DNA of 64,000 nt from JBFXIE01 sp050176255 (GCF_050176255.1 NZ_JBFXIE010000011.1); one strand, 5' to 3'; numbered from the stretch's first letter, positions 46,534 through 55,575 are shown. Numbers and translations: made by a program. Notes: generated by a model not told the origin, from the letters alone.

Positions 46534-47541
46534 TCATGCCTCGGCCTGTGGTTGTGCAAACCAGGCCTGCGCCTCGGGGGGGAGCGCGCGGCCGGTCTGG
46601 TGCGCACGATCGAGCACCTGCCAGAAGTAGCGGTAACTGGCTCGATCGTGCAATACGCCATCTTCGCTGATAGGGGCCCAGTCAGCTTGCATGGCGGCGC
46701 AAATGATACGGGCGGCACGTGCGATCTCGGACTGCTCGGGCGCAAAGGCCGCGAGGATCGGGCGGATCTGCGCCGGGTGAATGCTCCACATGCGCGTGTA
46801 ACCGTATTCACGGGCTGCGCGGCCCGCGGCGGCCTGCAGCGCGGCTGTGTCGCTGAACTCGGTGACCACGCAATGCGACGGCACCTTGCCGTGGGCATGG
46901 CAGGCGGCGGCAATCTCTAGTTTGGCTCGCACGACCAGCGGGTGCTGAAACTGCCCATCCGATGTCATGCCTGTGGCGGGAATGGCGCCGCCATGGGCCG
47001 ACACAAAGTCCATCAACCCGAAACTGAGACTCTGGATCCGCGGGTGCGCCGCAATATCAAAGGCACGGTGCACTGCCGCCGGTGACTCGATGAGTGCGTG
47101 CAGCGGCAAATGGTTGGCGCCGGCAGCGTCCAGCGCACGCTCAGCCGCCAGAACGTCATCCACCGTCTCCACCTTGGGCAGCATGATGTGGCACAGGCGA
47201 AGGCCCGCCTCGCCCGCGATGATGGCCATGTCCTGCTGAAAAGCGGGGTGATCCACCGTGTGCACACGTGCCGCCACGCGCGCTCCCGGCGCCGCATCCC
47301 GGGCCAGTTGGGCCACCAGCATGGCGTGCTCGCGCTCTTGCCCCACCGGAGCGCCGTCCTCGCAATCCAGCGTTACGTCAAACACGCAATGCCCAAATTC
47401 GAGCTGCATCTGCTGCTGCAACTGCAGGCTTTTGCGCATGCGCACTTCCACGCCACTGTAGTGGTCGCACACGGGAATGCTGTGAGCGCCCGCCTGGGCG
47501 CCTAGCAGGACTTGGGCAGGATGTGCTGCGGACGTTGTCAT
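46534..47541 (-). CDS. HpcH/HpaI-family CitE-like CoA-ester lyase
   Basis: 335 residues. DVTLDCEDGAPVGQEREHA holds the metal-binding acidic residues, LCHIMLPKVETVDDV and ALIESPAAVHRAF the catalytic Lys and Glu of the aldolase family; WSIHPAQIRPI matches CitE-like proteins. No citD or citF is adjacent, so it is not a classical citrate lyase; malyl-CoA or citramalyl-CoA lyase activity is more likely. Start ATG at 47541. It lies 335 bp downstream of mdh on the same strand. Confidence 0.82.
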   Translation of the reverse strand: MTTSAAHPAQVLLGAQAGAHSIPVCDHYSGVEVRMRKSLQLQQQMQLEFGHCVFDVTLDCEDGAPVGQEREHAMLVAQLARDAAPGARVAARVHTVDHPAFQQDMAIIAGEAGLRLCHIMLPKVETVDDVLAAERALDAAGANHLPLHALIESPAAVHRAFDIAAHPRIQSLSFGLMDFVSAHGGAIPATGMTSDGQFQHPLVVRAKLEIAAACHAHGKVPSHCVVTEFSDTAALQAAAGRAAREYGYTRMWSIHPAQIRPILAAFAPEQSEIARAARIICAAMQADWAPISEDGVLHDRASYRYFWQVLDRAHQTGRALPPEAQAWFAQPQAEA

Positions 47542-47876
47542 GGGGCACGCTGCGCGAAAAAGAAGGCCGGGGCAAAGCCCGCCAGGTTGCGGACATCCTG
47601 CTGTGCCAACCAAAACCGGCTTGCGCAACGCAGGCAGGCATGAATGAAACCGGTGTGTAACCCGGCAGGCACAAAGCCGAGAACAGCTGGAAGCCTATCC
47701 GAGATGACGTTCGGTACCAGCATCACATCACCCACGGATCGCCCGATGGCGCACCCCGCGCCGACGCTGCGCCGGGAAACGGGGGTGGCAGCAGGGAACC
47801 GGACTGAAAAACCCGCGCCGCCAGTCCGCTCGCCAAGGAGACACTGCAACGGCGCATGGTTCCGAGCGTGCATGGA
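47542..47876. other. Non-coding gap between mdh and the CitE-like gene
   Basis: 335 bp on the transcribed side of mdh. On the minus strand CGGACTG pairs with CAGTCCG around a GC-rich loop containing a T-run (about 47796-47826), which may be a poor terminator of mdh. No ORF with coding character, RNA family or dispersed repeat was recognised. Confidence 0.4.
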
Positions 47877-48863
47877 TTACAGCAGGTGCTTGACGCCGTC
47901 CTGCTCGCCCTGCAGTTCCGCCAAAGTCTTGTCGATGCATTCTTGCGAGAATGCATCGATTTCCAGACCTTCGACGATTTTGTATTCGCCGTTCTCAGTG
48001 GTCACCGGAAAGCCGAACACAATGCCCGCTGGGATGCCGTACTCGCCGTTGGAAGGCACTCCCATCGTCACCCACTCGCCGTTGGAGCCCAGGGCCCAGT
48101 CGCGCATGTGGTCGATGGCAGCATTGGCTGCCGACGCTGCGGACGACAGGCCACGCGCAGCGATGATGGCCGCGCCGCGCTTGCCCACGGTGGGCAGGAA
48201 CACATCCTTGTTCCAGACCTGGTCGTTGATGGCATCCTTGACCGACTTGCCGTCCACAGTGGCGAAACGGTAATCAGCGTACATGGTGGGCGAGTGATTG
48301 CCCCACACCGTCAACTTCTTGATATCGCCGACTTTGAAGCCACCCTTGGTAGCCAACTGCGAAGCTGCGCGATTGTGATCCAGGCGCAGCATGGCGGTGA
48401 AGTTCTTGGCCGGCAGATCGGGGGCCGACTTCATGGCGATGTAGGCGTTGGTGTTGGCGGGGTTGCCAACGACCAGCACCTTCACGTTACGGCTAGCCAC
48501 CTTGTTCAGCGCCTTGCCTTGCACGGTGAAGATGGCAGCATTGGCGGCCAACAGGTCGGCGCGCTCCATGCCGGGGCCACGCGGACGGGCACCGACCAGT
48601 AGCGCGTAGTCGGTGTCCTTGAAGGCTTCTTCGGGGTTGCTGTGCGCTTCGATGCCGGCCAGCAGCGGGAAGGCGCAGTCCTCCAGCTCCATGATCACGC
48701 CCTTGAGCGCGTTCTGGGCTTTTTCGTCGGGAATCTCGAGCAGTTGCAAGATGACGGGCTGATCCTTGCCCAGCATTTCGCCGGAGGCGATGCGAAACAG
48801 CAGTGCGTAACCGATTTGGCCTGCAGCGCCTGTAACGGCGACGCGAACGGGTTTCTTGCTCAT
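47877..48863 (-). CDS. mdh: Malate dehydrogenase
   Basis: NAD-dependent oxidation of malate to oxaloacetate. 328 residues of the long bacterial/cytosolic type: VAVTGAAGQIGYALLFRIAS (nucleotide fold), VGARPRGPGMERADLL (substrate Arg), LDHNRAASQLA and WGNHSPTMYAD (catalytic His). The ATG at 48863 was chosen by alignment; the open frame upstream is leader. Divergent from gntR with a 12-bp palindrome between. Confidence 0.97.
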   Translation of the reverse strand: MSKKPVRVAVTGAAGQIGYALLFRIASGEMLGKDQPVILQLLEIPDEKAQNALKGVIMELEDCAFPLLAGIEAHSNPEEAFKDTDYALLVGARPRGPGMERADLLAANAAIFTVQGKALNKVASRNVKVLVVGNPANTNAYIAMKSAPDLPAKNFTAMLRLDHNRAASQLATKGGFKVGDIKKLTVWGNHSPTMYADYRFATVDGKSVKDAINDQVWNKDVFLPTVGKRGAAIIAARGLSSAASAANAAIDHMRDWALGSNGEWVTMGVPSNGEYGIPAGIVFGFPVTTENGEYKIVEGLEIDAFSQECIDKTLAELQGEQDGVKHLL

Positions 48864-48990
48864 GAAAAAGCTCCAGGATTGAGATGACAAAAAGAAAGGT
48901 GTTGGTGCAAGGTTGCACCAGCGCCAGTCAGCAGCCCGTGCCCCGCAAAACAGGCGCAAAGTGTACCGCCGTTTCAGGCACAGGGTCAAT

Positions 48991-49018
48991 TTGTCTTGTG
49001 TCTTATATAAGATATGAT
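48991..49018 (+). promoter_or_regulatory. Promoter-like elements and 12-bp palindrome between mdh and gntR
   Basis: TTGTCT (48991-48996) and TATGAT (49013-49018) with 16-bp spacing form a plausible plus-strand promoter for gntR. The perfect palindrome TCTTATATAAGA (49001-49012) lies inside the spacer, a good place for a repressor. GntR/HutC proteins bind short AT-rich palindromes, so autoregulation and control of mdh are inferred. Confidence 0.5.
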
Positions 49019-49036
49019 CTGATACCACCTTCCTGA

Positions 49037-49855
49037 ATGCGGGCTCGCCCGCCCTGCACCAACATGCCGCTTGCTACCCCGTCAAACACCGAAGGCACGT
49101 TCGTACCAAGCACGGGCGCGGGCGCCGCCACACCGGCATTCAGTCCGCTGTACCAGCAAATCAAAGGACTCATCCTGCACAGCCTGCAACACGGCGAATG
49201 GAAGCCAGGAGAAGCCATTCCGAGCGAAACCGATCTGGCAGCCCGCTTTCGCGTGAGCCAGGGCACCGTGCGCAAGGCCATTGACGAACTGGCCGCAGAA
49301 AATCTGGTCACCCGCCGCCAAGGCAAGGGCACCTTTGTGGCCACCCACGCTGAGCATCAGGTGCAGTACCGCTTCCTGAAACTGCTGCCGGACACGGGAG
49401 ATGCGCGAGTCGAAGGACCCGCGCAACGCACCATTTTGGAATGCCGCCGCACCCGCGCCAGCGCCGAGATCGCCCGCATCCTCGCACTACGCGCCGGCGA
49501 TCCCGTGATCCAGACCAAACGCATTCTTTCTTTCGCGGGCGTACCCACCATCCTGGAAGACATCTGGCTGCCCGGTCATGCGTTCAAAGGGCTGACGGCC
49601 GATCAGATGGCCCAATACCAAGGTCCCACTTACGCAATGTTCGAGCTGGATTTCGGCGTACGCATGGTGCGGGCCGAGGAAAAAATACGTGCCATACTGC
49701 CCGACGAAACCCAGGCGCACTGGCTCAACGTGCCGCCCGGCACTCCCCTGCTCAGCGTGGAACGTCTGGCTTACACCTACAACGATGTTCCGATGGAGTT
49801 ACGTCGCGGCCTGTATCGAACAGACACCCATCACTACCACAACGAACTGAGCTGA
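49037..49855 (+). CDS. GntR/HutC-family transcriptional regulator
   Basis: Up to 272 residues. Winged helix at about 38-100 (PLYQQIKGLILHSLQHGEWK, SETDLAARFRVSQGTVRKAI, RRQGKGTFVA) and a UTRA ligand-binding domain to the end (RILSFAGVPTILEDIWLP). Starts at 49037 and 49064 are both possible. Its position between mdh and sdhCDAB-gltA suggests that it controls TCA genes in response to a metabolite; the ligand is unknown. Confidence 0.9.
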   Translation: MRARPPCTNMPLATPSNTEGTFVPSTGAGAATPAFSPLYQQIKGLILHSLQHGEWKPGEAIPSETDLAARFRVSQGTVRKAIDELAAENLVTRRQGKGTFVATHAEHQVQYRFLKLLPDTGDARVEGPAQRTILECRRTRASAEIARILALRAGDPVIQTKRILSFAGVPTILEDIWLPGHAFKGLTADQMAQYQGPTYAMFELDFGVRMVRAEEKIRAILPDETQAHWLNVPPGTPLLSVERLAYTYNDVPMELRRGLYRTDTHHYHNELS

Positions 49856-49990
49856 AACACTGCACAACCCGCCGCCCATCAAGAAAATACGCAGTCCCCA
49901 CAGGTACTCCCTGTTGCATTGCAATAGAATTTTGCGTTGCCTGAACCCGCGCAATTACAACGCAGTTACATCCACGAAAGCACACCTGCC

Positions 49991-50425
49991 ATGACTGAGC
50001 TTGCCAAGAAACGGCCTGAGTACCGCAACATCAACATCTTCAACGACGTAAGAACCTACCGTTTGCCCGTCGCCGGCTGGGTTTCCATCCTGCATCGCGC
50101 AAGCGGCATGATCATGTTCTTGCTGCTGCCCTTCGTGATCTGGATGTTTGACGCCTCGGTGTCTTCTGAAATCTCGTTTGGCACCTTTACTGCAGCCTTC
50201 TCTGCCGGTCTGGGTTTCGTGCCCGGCTGGTTGGTGAAACTGGTGGCGTTGGCCCTGATCTGGGCGTACCTGCACCACCTGATTGCCGGCCTGCGCCATG
50301 TCTGGATGGACGTGAGCCACTCCGCCGTCAGCAAGGAGTTCGGCAAGAGTTCTGCCATCGTGACGCTCGTGGTCAGCATCGGCCTGACCTTGATCCTGGG
50401 CGCCAAGCTCTTCGGTCTGTATTGA
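49991..50425 (+). CDS. sdhC: Succinate dehydrogenase cytochrome b556 subunit SdhC
   Basis: Membrane anchor of complex II. 144 residues with three hydrophobic segments; RPEYRNINIFNDVRTYRLP and SILHRASGMIMFLLLP match SdhC (heme and quinone region), and LHHLIAGLRHVWMD carries a candidate heme His. The ATG at 49991 is chosen by family alignment. First gene of sdhCDAB-sdhE-gltA. Confidence 0.94.
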   Translation: MTELAKKRPEYRNINIFNDVRTYRLPVAGWVSILHRASGMIMFLLLPFVIWMFDASVSSEISFGTFTAAFSAGLGFVPGWLVKLVALALIWAYLHHLIAGLRHVWMDVSHSAVSKEFGKSSAIVTLVVSIGLTLILGAKLFGLY

Positions 50426-50471
50426 AGCGCGCTCTGCGCACATGCCTCTTCAGCAAGAATAAGGAACACCC

Positions 50472-50837
50472 ATGTCTGTGAATTACGGCTCCAAACGCAC
50501 CGTCGTCGGTGCCCACTATGGTGTGCGTGACTGGCTGGCCCAGCGCGTCACCGCGGTTTTGATGGCCCTCTTCACCCTGGCCGTACTGGCACAGGTCATT
50601 TTCAGCAAAGGCCCCGTCAGCTATGACCTGTGGGCCGGCATTTTTGCCGCCCAATGGATGAAGCTGTTGACGTTCGCCATCATCGTTGCCCTGATCTGGC
50701 ACGTCTGGGTTGGCGTGCGCGACATCTGGATGGACTACGTCAAGGCCGCAGGTCTGCGCCTGGTTCTCCAGGTCTTCACCATCGTCTGGCTGGTGGCTTG
50801 CGCCGGCTGGGGCTTCCAGGTTCTGTGGCGTCTCTGA
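50472..50837 (+). CDS. sdhD: Succinate dehydrogenase membrane anchor SdhD
   Basis: 121 residues with three membrane segments (about 28-46, 58-80, 95-117). AHYGVRDWLAQRVTAVLMAL and HVWVGVRDIWMDYVK are conserved SdhD stretches. Preceded by AAGGA; 22 bp before sdhA. Confidence 0.93.
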   Translation: MSVNYGSKRTVVGAHYGVRDWLAQRVTAVLMALFTLAVLAQVIFSKGPVSYDLWAGIFAAQWMKLLTFAIIVALIWHVWVGVRDIWMDYVKAAGLRLVLQVFTIVWLVACAGWGFQVLWRL

Positions 50838-50859
50838 CTCCCCCGATTGAAAGAAAACA

Positions 50860-52665
50860 ATGAGCTACACCAAAGCCAATATCACCAAGCGCAAGTTTGA
50901 CGTGGTCATAGTCGGTGCCGGCGGCTCCGGCATGCGCGCCTCGCTGGAACTGTCCCGCGCTGGCCTGAACGTGGCCTGCCTGTCCAAGGTCTTCCCCACC
51001 CGCTCGCACACCGTGGCGGCGCAGGGCGGCGTGTCCGCGTCGCTGGGCAATATGTCCGAGGACAACTGGCACTACCACTTCTACGACACCATCAAGGGCT
51101 CCGACTGGCTGGGTGACCAGGACGCCATTGAGTTCATGTGCCGCGAAGCACCCAATGTGGTGATCGAGCTGGAACACTTCGGCATGCCGTTCGACCGCAA
51201 CCCGGACGGCACCATCTACCAGCGTCCCTTTGGCGGTCACACCGCCAACTACGGCGAGAAGCCCGTGCAACGCGCCTGTGCCGCGGCCGACCGAACCGGC
51301 CACGCCATGCTGCACACGCTGTACCAGCAGAACGTCAAGTCGAAGACCAACTTCTTCGTCGAATGGATGGCGCTGGATCTGATCCGCAACACCCAGGGCG
51401 ACGTGGTGGGCGTGACTGCACTGGAGCTGGAAACCGGCGACCTGTACGAACTGCATGCCAAGGCCGTGCTGCTGGCCACCGGCGGTGCAGGCCGCATCTT
51501 TGCTGCATCTACCAACGCCTTCATCAACACCGGTGACGGCCTGGGCATGGCGGCACGTGCCGGCATCCCGCTGCAGGACATGGAATTCTGGCAGTTCCAC
51601 CCCACCGGCGTGGCCGGCGCTGGCGTGCTGCTGACCGAGGGTTGCCGTGGCGAAGGCGCGATCTTGCTCAACAGCAATGGTGAACGCTTCATGGAGCGCT
51701 ACGCTCCCACGCTGAAGGATCTCGCGCCGCGCGACTTCGTGTCCCGCTCCATGGACCAGGAAATCAAGGAAGGTCGCGGCTGCGGTCCCAACAAGGACTA
51801 CATCCTGATGAAGCTCGACCACCTGGGCGCCGACACCATCCGCAAGCGCCTGCCCTCGGTGGAGGAAATTGGCCACAACTTCGCCAACGTGGACATCACC
51901 AAGGAGCCTATCCCCGTGGTGCCCACCATTCACTACCAGATGGGTGGCATTCCCACCAACATCAACGGCCAGGTGGTGGTGCACGACGGTGTGCAAAACA
52001 AGGTGGTCAACGGTCTCTATGCCGTGGGCGAATGCTCCTGCGTGTCGGTGCACGGCGCCAACCGCCTGGGCACCAATTCGCTGCTGGATCTGCTGGTGTT
52101 CGGCAAGGCCGCTGGCAAGCACATCGTGGAATTCGTCAAGCGCTTTGGCGACCACCATGCCGTGCCTGCCGACGGCTCTGACCGCACCCTGACGCGACTC
52201 AACCAGCTGCAAGAGTCCAAGGAAGGCATTTACGCCCAGGACATCGCAGGCGACATCCGCAACTCGATGCAACAGCATGCTGGTGTGTTCCGCACGCAAA
52301 AGGGCATGGACGAAGGTGTGGTCAAGATCAACGCCATCCGCGAACGCGTGGGCGCTGTGACGCTCAAGGACAAGTCCAAGGTCTGGAACACGGCCCGCAT
52401 GGAAGCGCTGGAAGTGGACAACCTGATCGAAGTGGCCCAGGCCACGATGACCTCCGCAGCGGCCCGCAAGGAATGCCGCGGTGCGCACACTGTCTATGAC
52501 TACGAGCACCCCGCCGACCACCCCGAGTTCCCGCTGGGCCGCAACGACAAAGACTGGCTCAAGCACACGATGTGGCACAGCGAAGGCAACAGCCTGACCT
52601 ACAAGCCCGTCAACCTCAAGCCCCTGACCGTGGACAGCGTGCCGCCCAAGGTTCGCACGTTCTAA
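50860..52665 (+). CDS. sdhA: Succinate dehydrogenase flavoprotein subunit SdhA
   Basis: Oxidises succinate to fumarate. 601 residues: FAD-binding VVIVGAGGSGMRASLELS, the FAD-linked His in TRSHTVAAQGG, active-site region QFHPTGVAGAGVLLTEG and PTIHYQMGGIPTN. Assembly needs SdhE, encoded in the same operon. Confidence 0.97.
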   Translation: MSYTKANITKRKFDVVIVGAGGSGMRASLELSRAGLNVACLSKVFPTRSHTVAAQGGVSASLGNMSEDNWHYHFYDTIKGSDWLGDQDAIEFMCREAPNVVIELEHFGMPFDRNPDGTIYQRPFGGHTANYGEKPVQRACAAADRTGHAMLHTLYQQNVKSKTNFFVEWMALDLIRNTQGDVVGVTALELETGDLYELHAKAVLLATGGAGRIFAASTNAFINTGDGLGMAARAGIPLQDMEFWQFHPTGVAGAGVLLTEGCRGEGAILLNSNGERFMERYAPTLKDLAPRDFVSRSMDQEIKEGRGCGPNKDYILMKLDHLGADTIRKRLPSVEEIGHNFANVDITKEPIPVVPTIHYQMGGIPTNINGQVVVHDGVQNKVVNGLYAVGECSCVSVHGANRLGTNSLLDLLVFGKAAGKHIVEFVKRFGDHHAVPADGSDRTLTRLNQLQESKEGIYAQDIAGDIRNSMQQHAGVFRTQKGMDEGVVKINAIRERVGAVTLKDKSKVWNTARMEALEVDNLIEVAQATMTSAAARKECRGAHTVYDYEHPADHPEFPLGRNDKDWLKHTMWHSEGNSLTYKPVNLKPLTVDSVPPKVRTF

Positions 52666-52692
52666 CCCCGACGCCCACGAAAGAACATCCCC

Positions 52693-53397
52693 ATGAAGCG
52701 TACTTTCAAAATCTACCGTTACGACCCGGACAAGGACGCCAAGCCGTACATGCAGACCGTCGAGCTGGAGCTTGACGGCCACGAGCGCATGCTGCTGGAT
52801 GCCCTGGTCAAACTCAAGCAGATGGATCCTTCCATCTCGTTTCGCCGCTCCTGCCGCGAAGGGGTGTGCGGCTCTGACGCGATGAACATCAACGGCAAGA
52901 ACGGCCTGGCCTGCCTGACGAACATGAAGACCCTCACGGGCGACATCGTCTTGAAGCCCCTGCCCGGCTTGCCCGTGATCCGCGACCTGATCGTGGACAT
53001 GACACAGTTCTTCCAGCAGTACAACTCGATCAAGCCCTACCTGCAAAGCGACATCTACGCCTCGCCCAGCAAGGAGCGCCTGCAGTCGCCTGAAGAGCGT
53101 GAAGAGCTCAACGGCCTGTATGAATGCATCTTGTGCGCCAGCTGCTCCACCAGTTGCCCATCGTTCTGGTGGAACCCAGACAAGTTTGTGGGCCCTGCGG
53201 GCCTGCTGCAGGCCTACCGCTTCATCGCGGACAGCCGCGACACGGCCACCGGCGAGCGTCTGGACAACCTGGAGGATCCCTACCGCCTGTTCCGCTGCCA
53301 CACCATCATGAACTGCGTGGACGTGTGTCCCAAGCACCTGAACCCTACGCGCGCCATTGGCAAGATCAAGGAATTGATGGCACGCCGCGCCATCTGA
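52693..53397 (+). CDS. sdhB: Succinate dehydrogenase iron-sulfur subunit SdhB
   Basis: 234 residues carrying the three clusters: [2Fe-2S] in SCREGVCGSDAMNINGKNGL with the fourth Cys after it, [4Fe-4S] in CILCASCSTSCP, and [3Fe-4S] in CHTIMNCVDVCPKHLNP. Passes electrons from SdhA to quinone. sdhE starts 5 bp later. Confidence 0.97.
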   Translation: MKRTFKIYRYDPDKDAKPYMQTVELELDGHERMLLDALVKLKQMDPSISFRRSCREGVCGSDAMNINGKNGLACLTNMKTLTGDIVLKPLPGLPVIRDLIVDMTQFFQQYNSIKPYLQSDIYASPSKERLQSPEEREELNGLYECILCASCSTSCPSFWWNPDKFVGPAGLLQAYRFIADSRDTATGERLDNLEDPYRLFRCHTIMNCVDVCPKHLNPTRAIGKIKELMARRAI

Positions 53398-53402
53398 GAA
53401 CC

Positions 53403-53675
53403 ATGGCCGACGAAGTACTGCTGGACGAACGCGAAGTAGCCATTTTGCGGTGGCGTTCCCGCCGCGGACTGGTCGAGAATGACCTGTTCATCGAGCGGTT
53501 CTTTACGACCCACGGCTCGCGCCTGACCGCTCGTCAGGCGCGAGGACTCACGGCATTGATGGACTTGTCGGATAACGACCTGCTGGACCTGCTGCTGCGC
53601 CGCACGGAGCCAGCGGGCGAGATCGACACCGACGAAGTCAAGGACGTGCTGAAACAGCTGCGCCAACGTGCATAG
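53403..53675 (+). CDS. sdhE: FAD assembly factor SdhE
   Basis: 90 residues. The flavinylation motif RGxxE appears as RRGLVENDLFIERF. Promotes covalent attachment of FAD to SdhA. Its place between sdhB and gltA is the usual betaproteobacterial order. The ATG at 53403 is five bases after the sdhB stop. Confidence 0.93.
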   Translation: MADEVLLDEREVAILRWRSRRGLVENDLFIERFFTTHGSRLTARQARGLTALMDLSDNDLLDLLLRRTEPAGEIDTDEVKDVLKQLRQRA

Positions 53676-53717
53676 CACCCGGCCTTGTGCAAGGCAAACT
53701 ACAAAAGGAAACTGGAA

Positions 53718-55028
53718 ATGAAACTGGCAGACAACAAAGCGACGCTCTCGTTCAGCAACGGCAGCCCCAGCGTGGAGCTTCCCGTGTACCAGGGCAGCAT
53801 CGGCCCAGATGTGGTGGACATCCGCAAGCTGTACGCGCAGACCGGCATGTTCACCTACGACCCCGGTTTCCTGTCCACGGCCTCCTGCCAGTCGTCCATT
53901 ACCTACATCGACGGCGACAAGGGCGAGCTGCTGTACCGCGGCTACCCCATCGAGCAACTGGCCGAAAAGTGCGACTACCTCGACACCTGCTACCTGCTGC
54001 TCAAGGGCGAACTGCCTGGCGCCACGCAGCGCGATGATTTCCACAAGCTGGTGCTGCAGCACACCATGGTGCACGAGCAGATGCAGTTCTTCCTGCGCGG
54101 TTTCTGCCGTGACGCACACCCCATGGCCGTGCTGACGGGCCTGGTGGGCGCAATGTCGGCCTTCTATCACGACAGCACCGACATCAATAACCCCCAGCAC
54201 CGCGACATCGCTGCCATCCGGCTGATTGCCAAGATGCCCACGCTGGTGGCCATGGCCTACAAGTACGGCAAGGGTGAGCCCTACATGTACCCGCGCAACG
54301 ACCTCTCGTATGCAGGTAACTTCCTGCGCATGATGTTCGGCACGCCGTGCGAGGACTACAAGGTCAACCCCGTGATCGAGCGCGCGATGGATCGCATCTT
54401 CATCCTGCACGCAGACCACGAGCAAAACGCCTCCACCTCCACCGTGCGCCTGTGCGGCTCGTCGGGCACCAACCCCTTCGCTGCCATCTCCGCTGGCGTG
54501 GCCTGCCTGTGGGGCCCTGCCCACGGCGGCGCCAACGAAGCCTGCCTGAACATGCTGGAAGACATCCAGCGCAACGGCGGCGTGGCCAAGGTGGGCGAGT
54601 TCATGGAGCAGGTCAAGGACAAGAACTCCGGCGTCAAGCTGATGGGTTTTGGCCACCGCGTGTACAAGAACTACGACCCCCGCGCCAAGCTCATGCAAGA
54701 GACTTGCAACGAAGTGCTGGCCGAGCTGGGTCTGGAAAAAGACCCGCTGTTCGCCCTGGCCAAGCAGCTCGAGAAGATTGCCCTGGAAGACGACTACTTC
54801 GTGCAGCGCAAGCTCTACCCGAATGTGGACTTCTACTCCGGCATCGTGCAGCGCGCCATCGGCATCCCGGTCAACCTGTTCACCGGCATTTTCGCGCTGG
54901 CCCGCACCGTCGGCTGGATTGCCCAGCTCAACGAGATGATCAGCGATCCCGAATACAAGATTGGCCGTCCACGCCAGTTGTTCACAGGTTCCGAACGCCG
55001 CGACGTACCCGACCTCAACAACCGCTGA
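53718..55028 (+). CDS. gltA: Citrate synthase (type II)
   Basis: Condenses acetyl-CoA and oxaloacetate. 436 residues of the NADH-sensitive gram-negative type. FILHADHEQNASTSTVRLCG, GPAHGGANEACLNML and MGFGHRVYKNYDPRAKL contain the catalytic His and Asp regions. The ATG at 53718 is preceded by AAAGGA. Last gene of the sdh operon, with a terminator after it. Confidence 0.97.
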   Translation: MKLADNKATLSFSNGSPSVELPVYQGSIGPDVVDIRKLYAQTGMFTYDPGFLSTASCQSSITYIDGDKGELLYRGYPIEQLAEKCDYLDTCYLLLKGELPGATQRDDFHKLVLQHTMVHEQMQFFLRGFCRDAHPMAVLTGLVGAMSAFYHDSTDINNPQHRDIAAIRLIAKMPTLVAMAYKYGKGEPYMYPRNDLSYAGNFLRMMFGTPCEDYKVNPVIERAMDRIFILHADHEQNASTSTVRLCGSSGTNPFAAISAGVACLWGPAHGGANEACLNMLEDIQRNGGVAKVGEFMEQVKDKNSGVKLMGFGHRVYKNYDPRAKLMQETCNEVLAELGLEKDPLFALAKQLEKIALEDDYFVQRKLYPNVDFYSGIVQRAIGIPVNLFTGIFALARTVGWIAQLNEMISDPEYKIGRPRQLFTGSERRDVPDLNNR

Positions 55029-55063
55029 TAGGCGCGTTGCCTGCCCGCAGGCAACCGCTTCCC

Positions 55064-55099
55064 AAAGCCCGCACGCACTGGTTGCCTGCGGGCTTTTTT
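55064..55099 (+). terminator. Rho-independent terminator of the sdh-gltA operon
   Basis: AAAGCCCGCA pairs with TGCGGGCTTT and ends in TTTTTT. A second overlapping pairing with GTTGCCTGCCCGCAGGCAAC (55036-55055) just upstream could form an alternative hairpin. Confidence 0.85.
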
Positions 55100-55181
55100 G
55101 TCTCTGCCACTGGGCCGCGCAAGCGCAGGCTCAGACTGCCGAATGCGCTTGAAATCGGCTTGCACGGCCGCCTTCATGGCT

Positions 55182-55263
55182 TATACCCCTACCCAGTAAT
55201 AATGAAAAACACCTTGTTAACGCATACCAGATCGTCATATTTCTTTTATACTCACCCATAGTA
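55182..55263 (+). promoter_or_regulatory. Candidate FrmR operator sites upstream of frmR
   Basis: TACTCACCCATAGTA (55249-55263) is TACT-N7-AGTA with a C-rich centre, like RcnR/FrmR operators. A second, weaker site TATACCCCTACCCAGTA lies at 55182-55198. The first overlaps TATACT (55247-55252), a good -10 box, so repressor binding would block transcription. No clear -35 element was found. Confidence 0.5.
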
Positions 55264-55308
55264 CGAGAAAACTGCATTGTTTCAGGCTTTACGACAACCG
55301 CCAGCACC

Positions 55309-55575
55309 ATGCCACACAGCGCCGAGGACAAGCAACGCGCCATCACGCGGCTACGCCGTATCCGCGGCCAGGCCGAGGCCCTGGAACGCGCCGTAGAAGC
55401 GGGCAGCGACTGCGCGCCCCTTCTGCAGCAGCTTGCTGCCCTGCGCGGCGCCGTGCATGGGCTAATGGCCGACCTGCTCGACAGCCATATCCGCGAAACG
55501 CTGGCGCAGCAGCCCGCGCCCTCGCCTCAGGCGGTCGATGAAACCCTGTCCCTGCTGCGCTCGTATCTGAAATAA
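55309..55575 (+). CDS. frmR: FrmR formaldehyde-responsive repressor (CsoR/RcnR family)
   Basis: 88 residues, all-helical. KQRAITRLRRIRGQAEALER and the later HIRETLA are family marks. Pro-2 and Cys-35, the pair that formaldehyde crosslinks in E. coli FrmR, are both present, which favours FrmR over metal sensors of the family. First gene of frmR-frmA-fghA; 36 bp before frmA. Confidence 0.92.
   Translation: MPHSAEDKQRAITRLRRIRGQAEALERAVEAGSDCAPLLQQLAALRGAVHGLMADLLDSHIRETLAQQPAPSPQAVDETLSLLRSYLK

Noticed and set aside
43460..46630. A 1056-codon open frame on the plus strand
   Set aside because: Antisense to acnB and the secreted-protein gene; no recognisable domain.
50776..53337. An 853-codon open frame on the minus strand
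   Set aside because: Antisense to sdhA and sdhB, which are certain.
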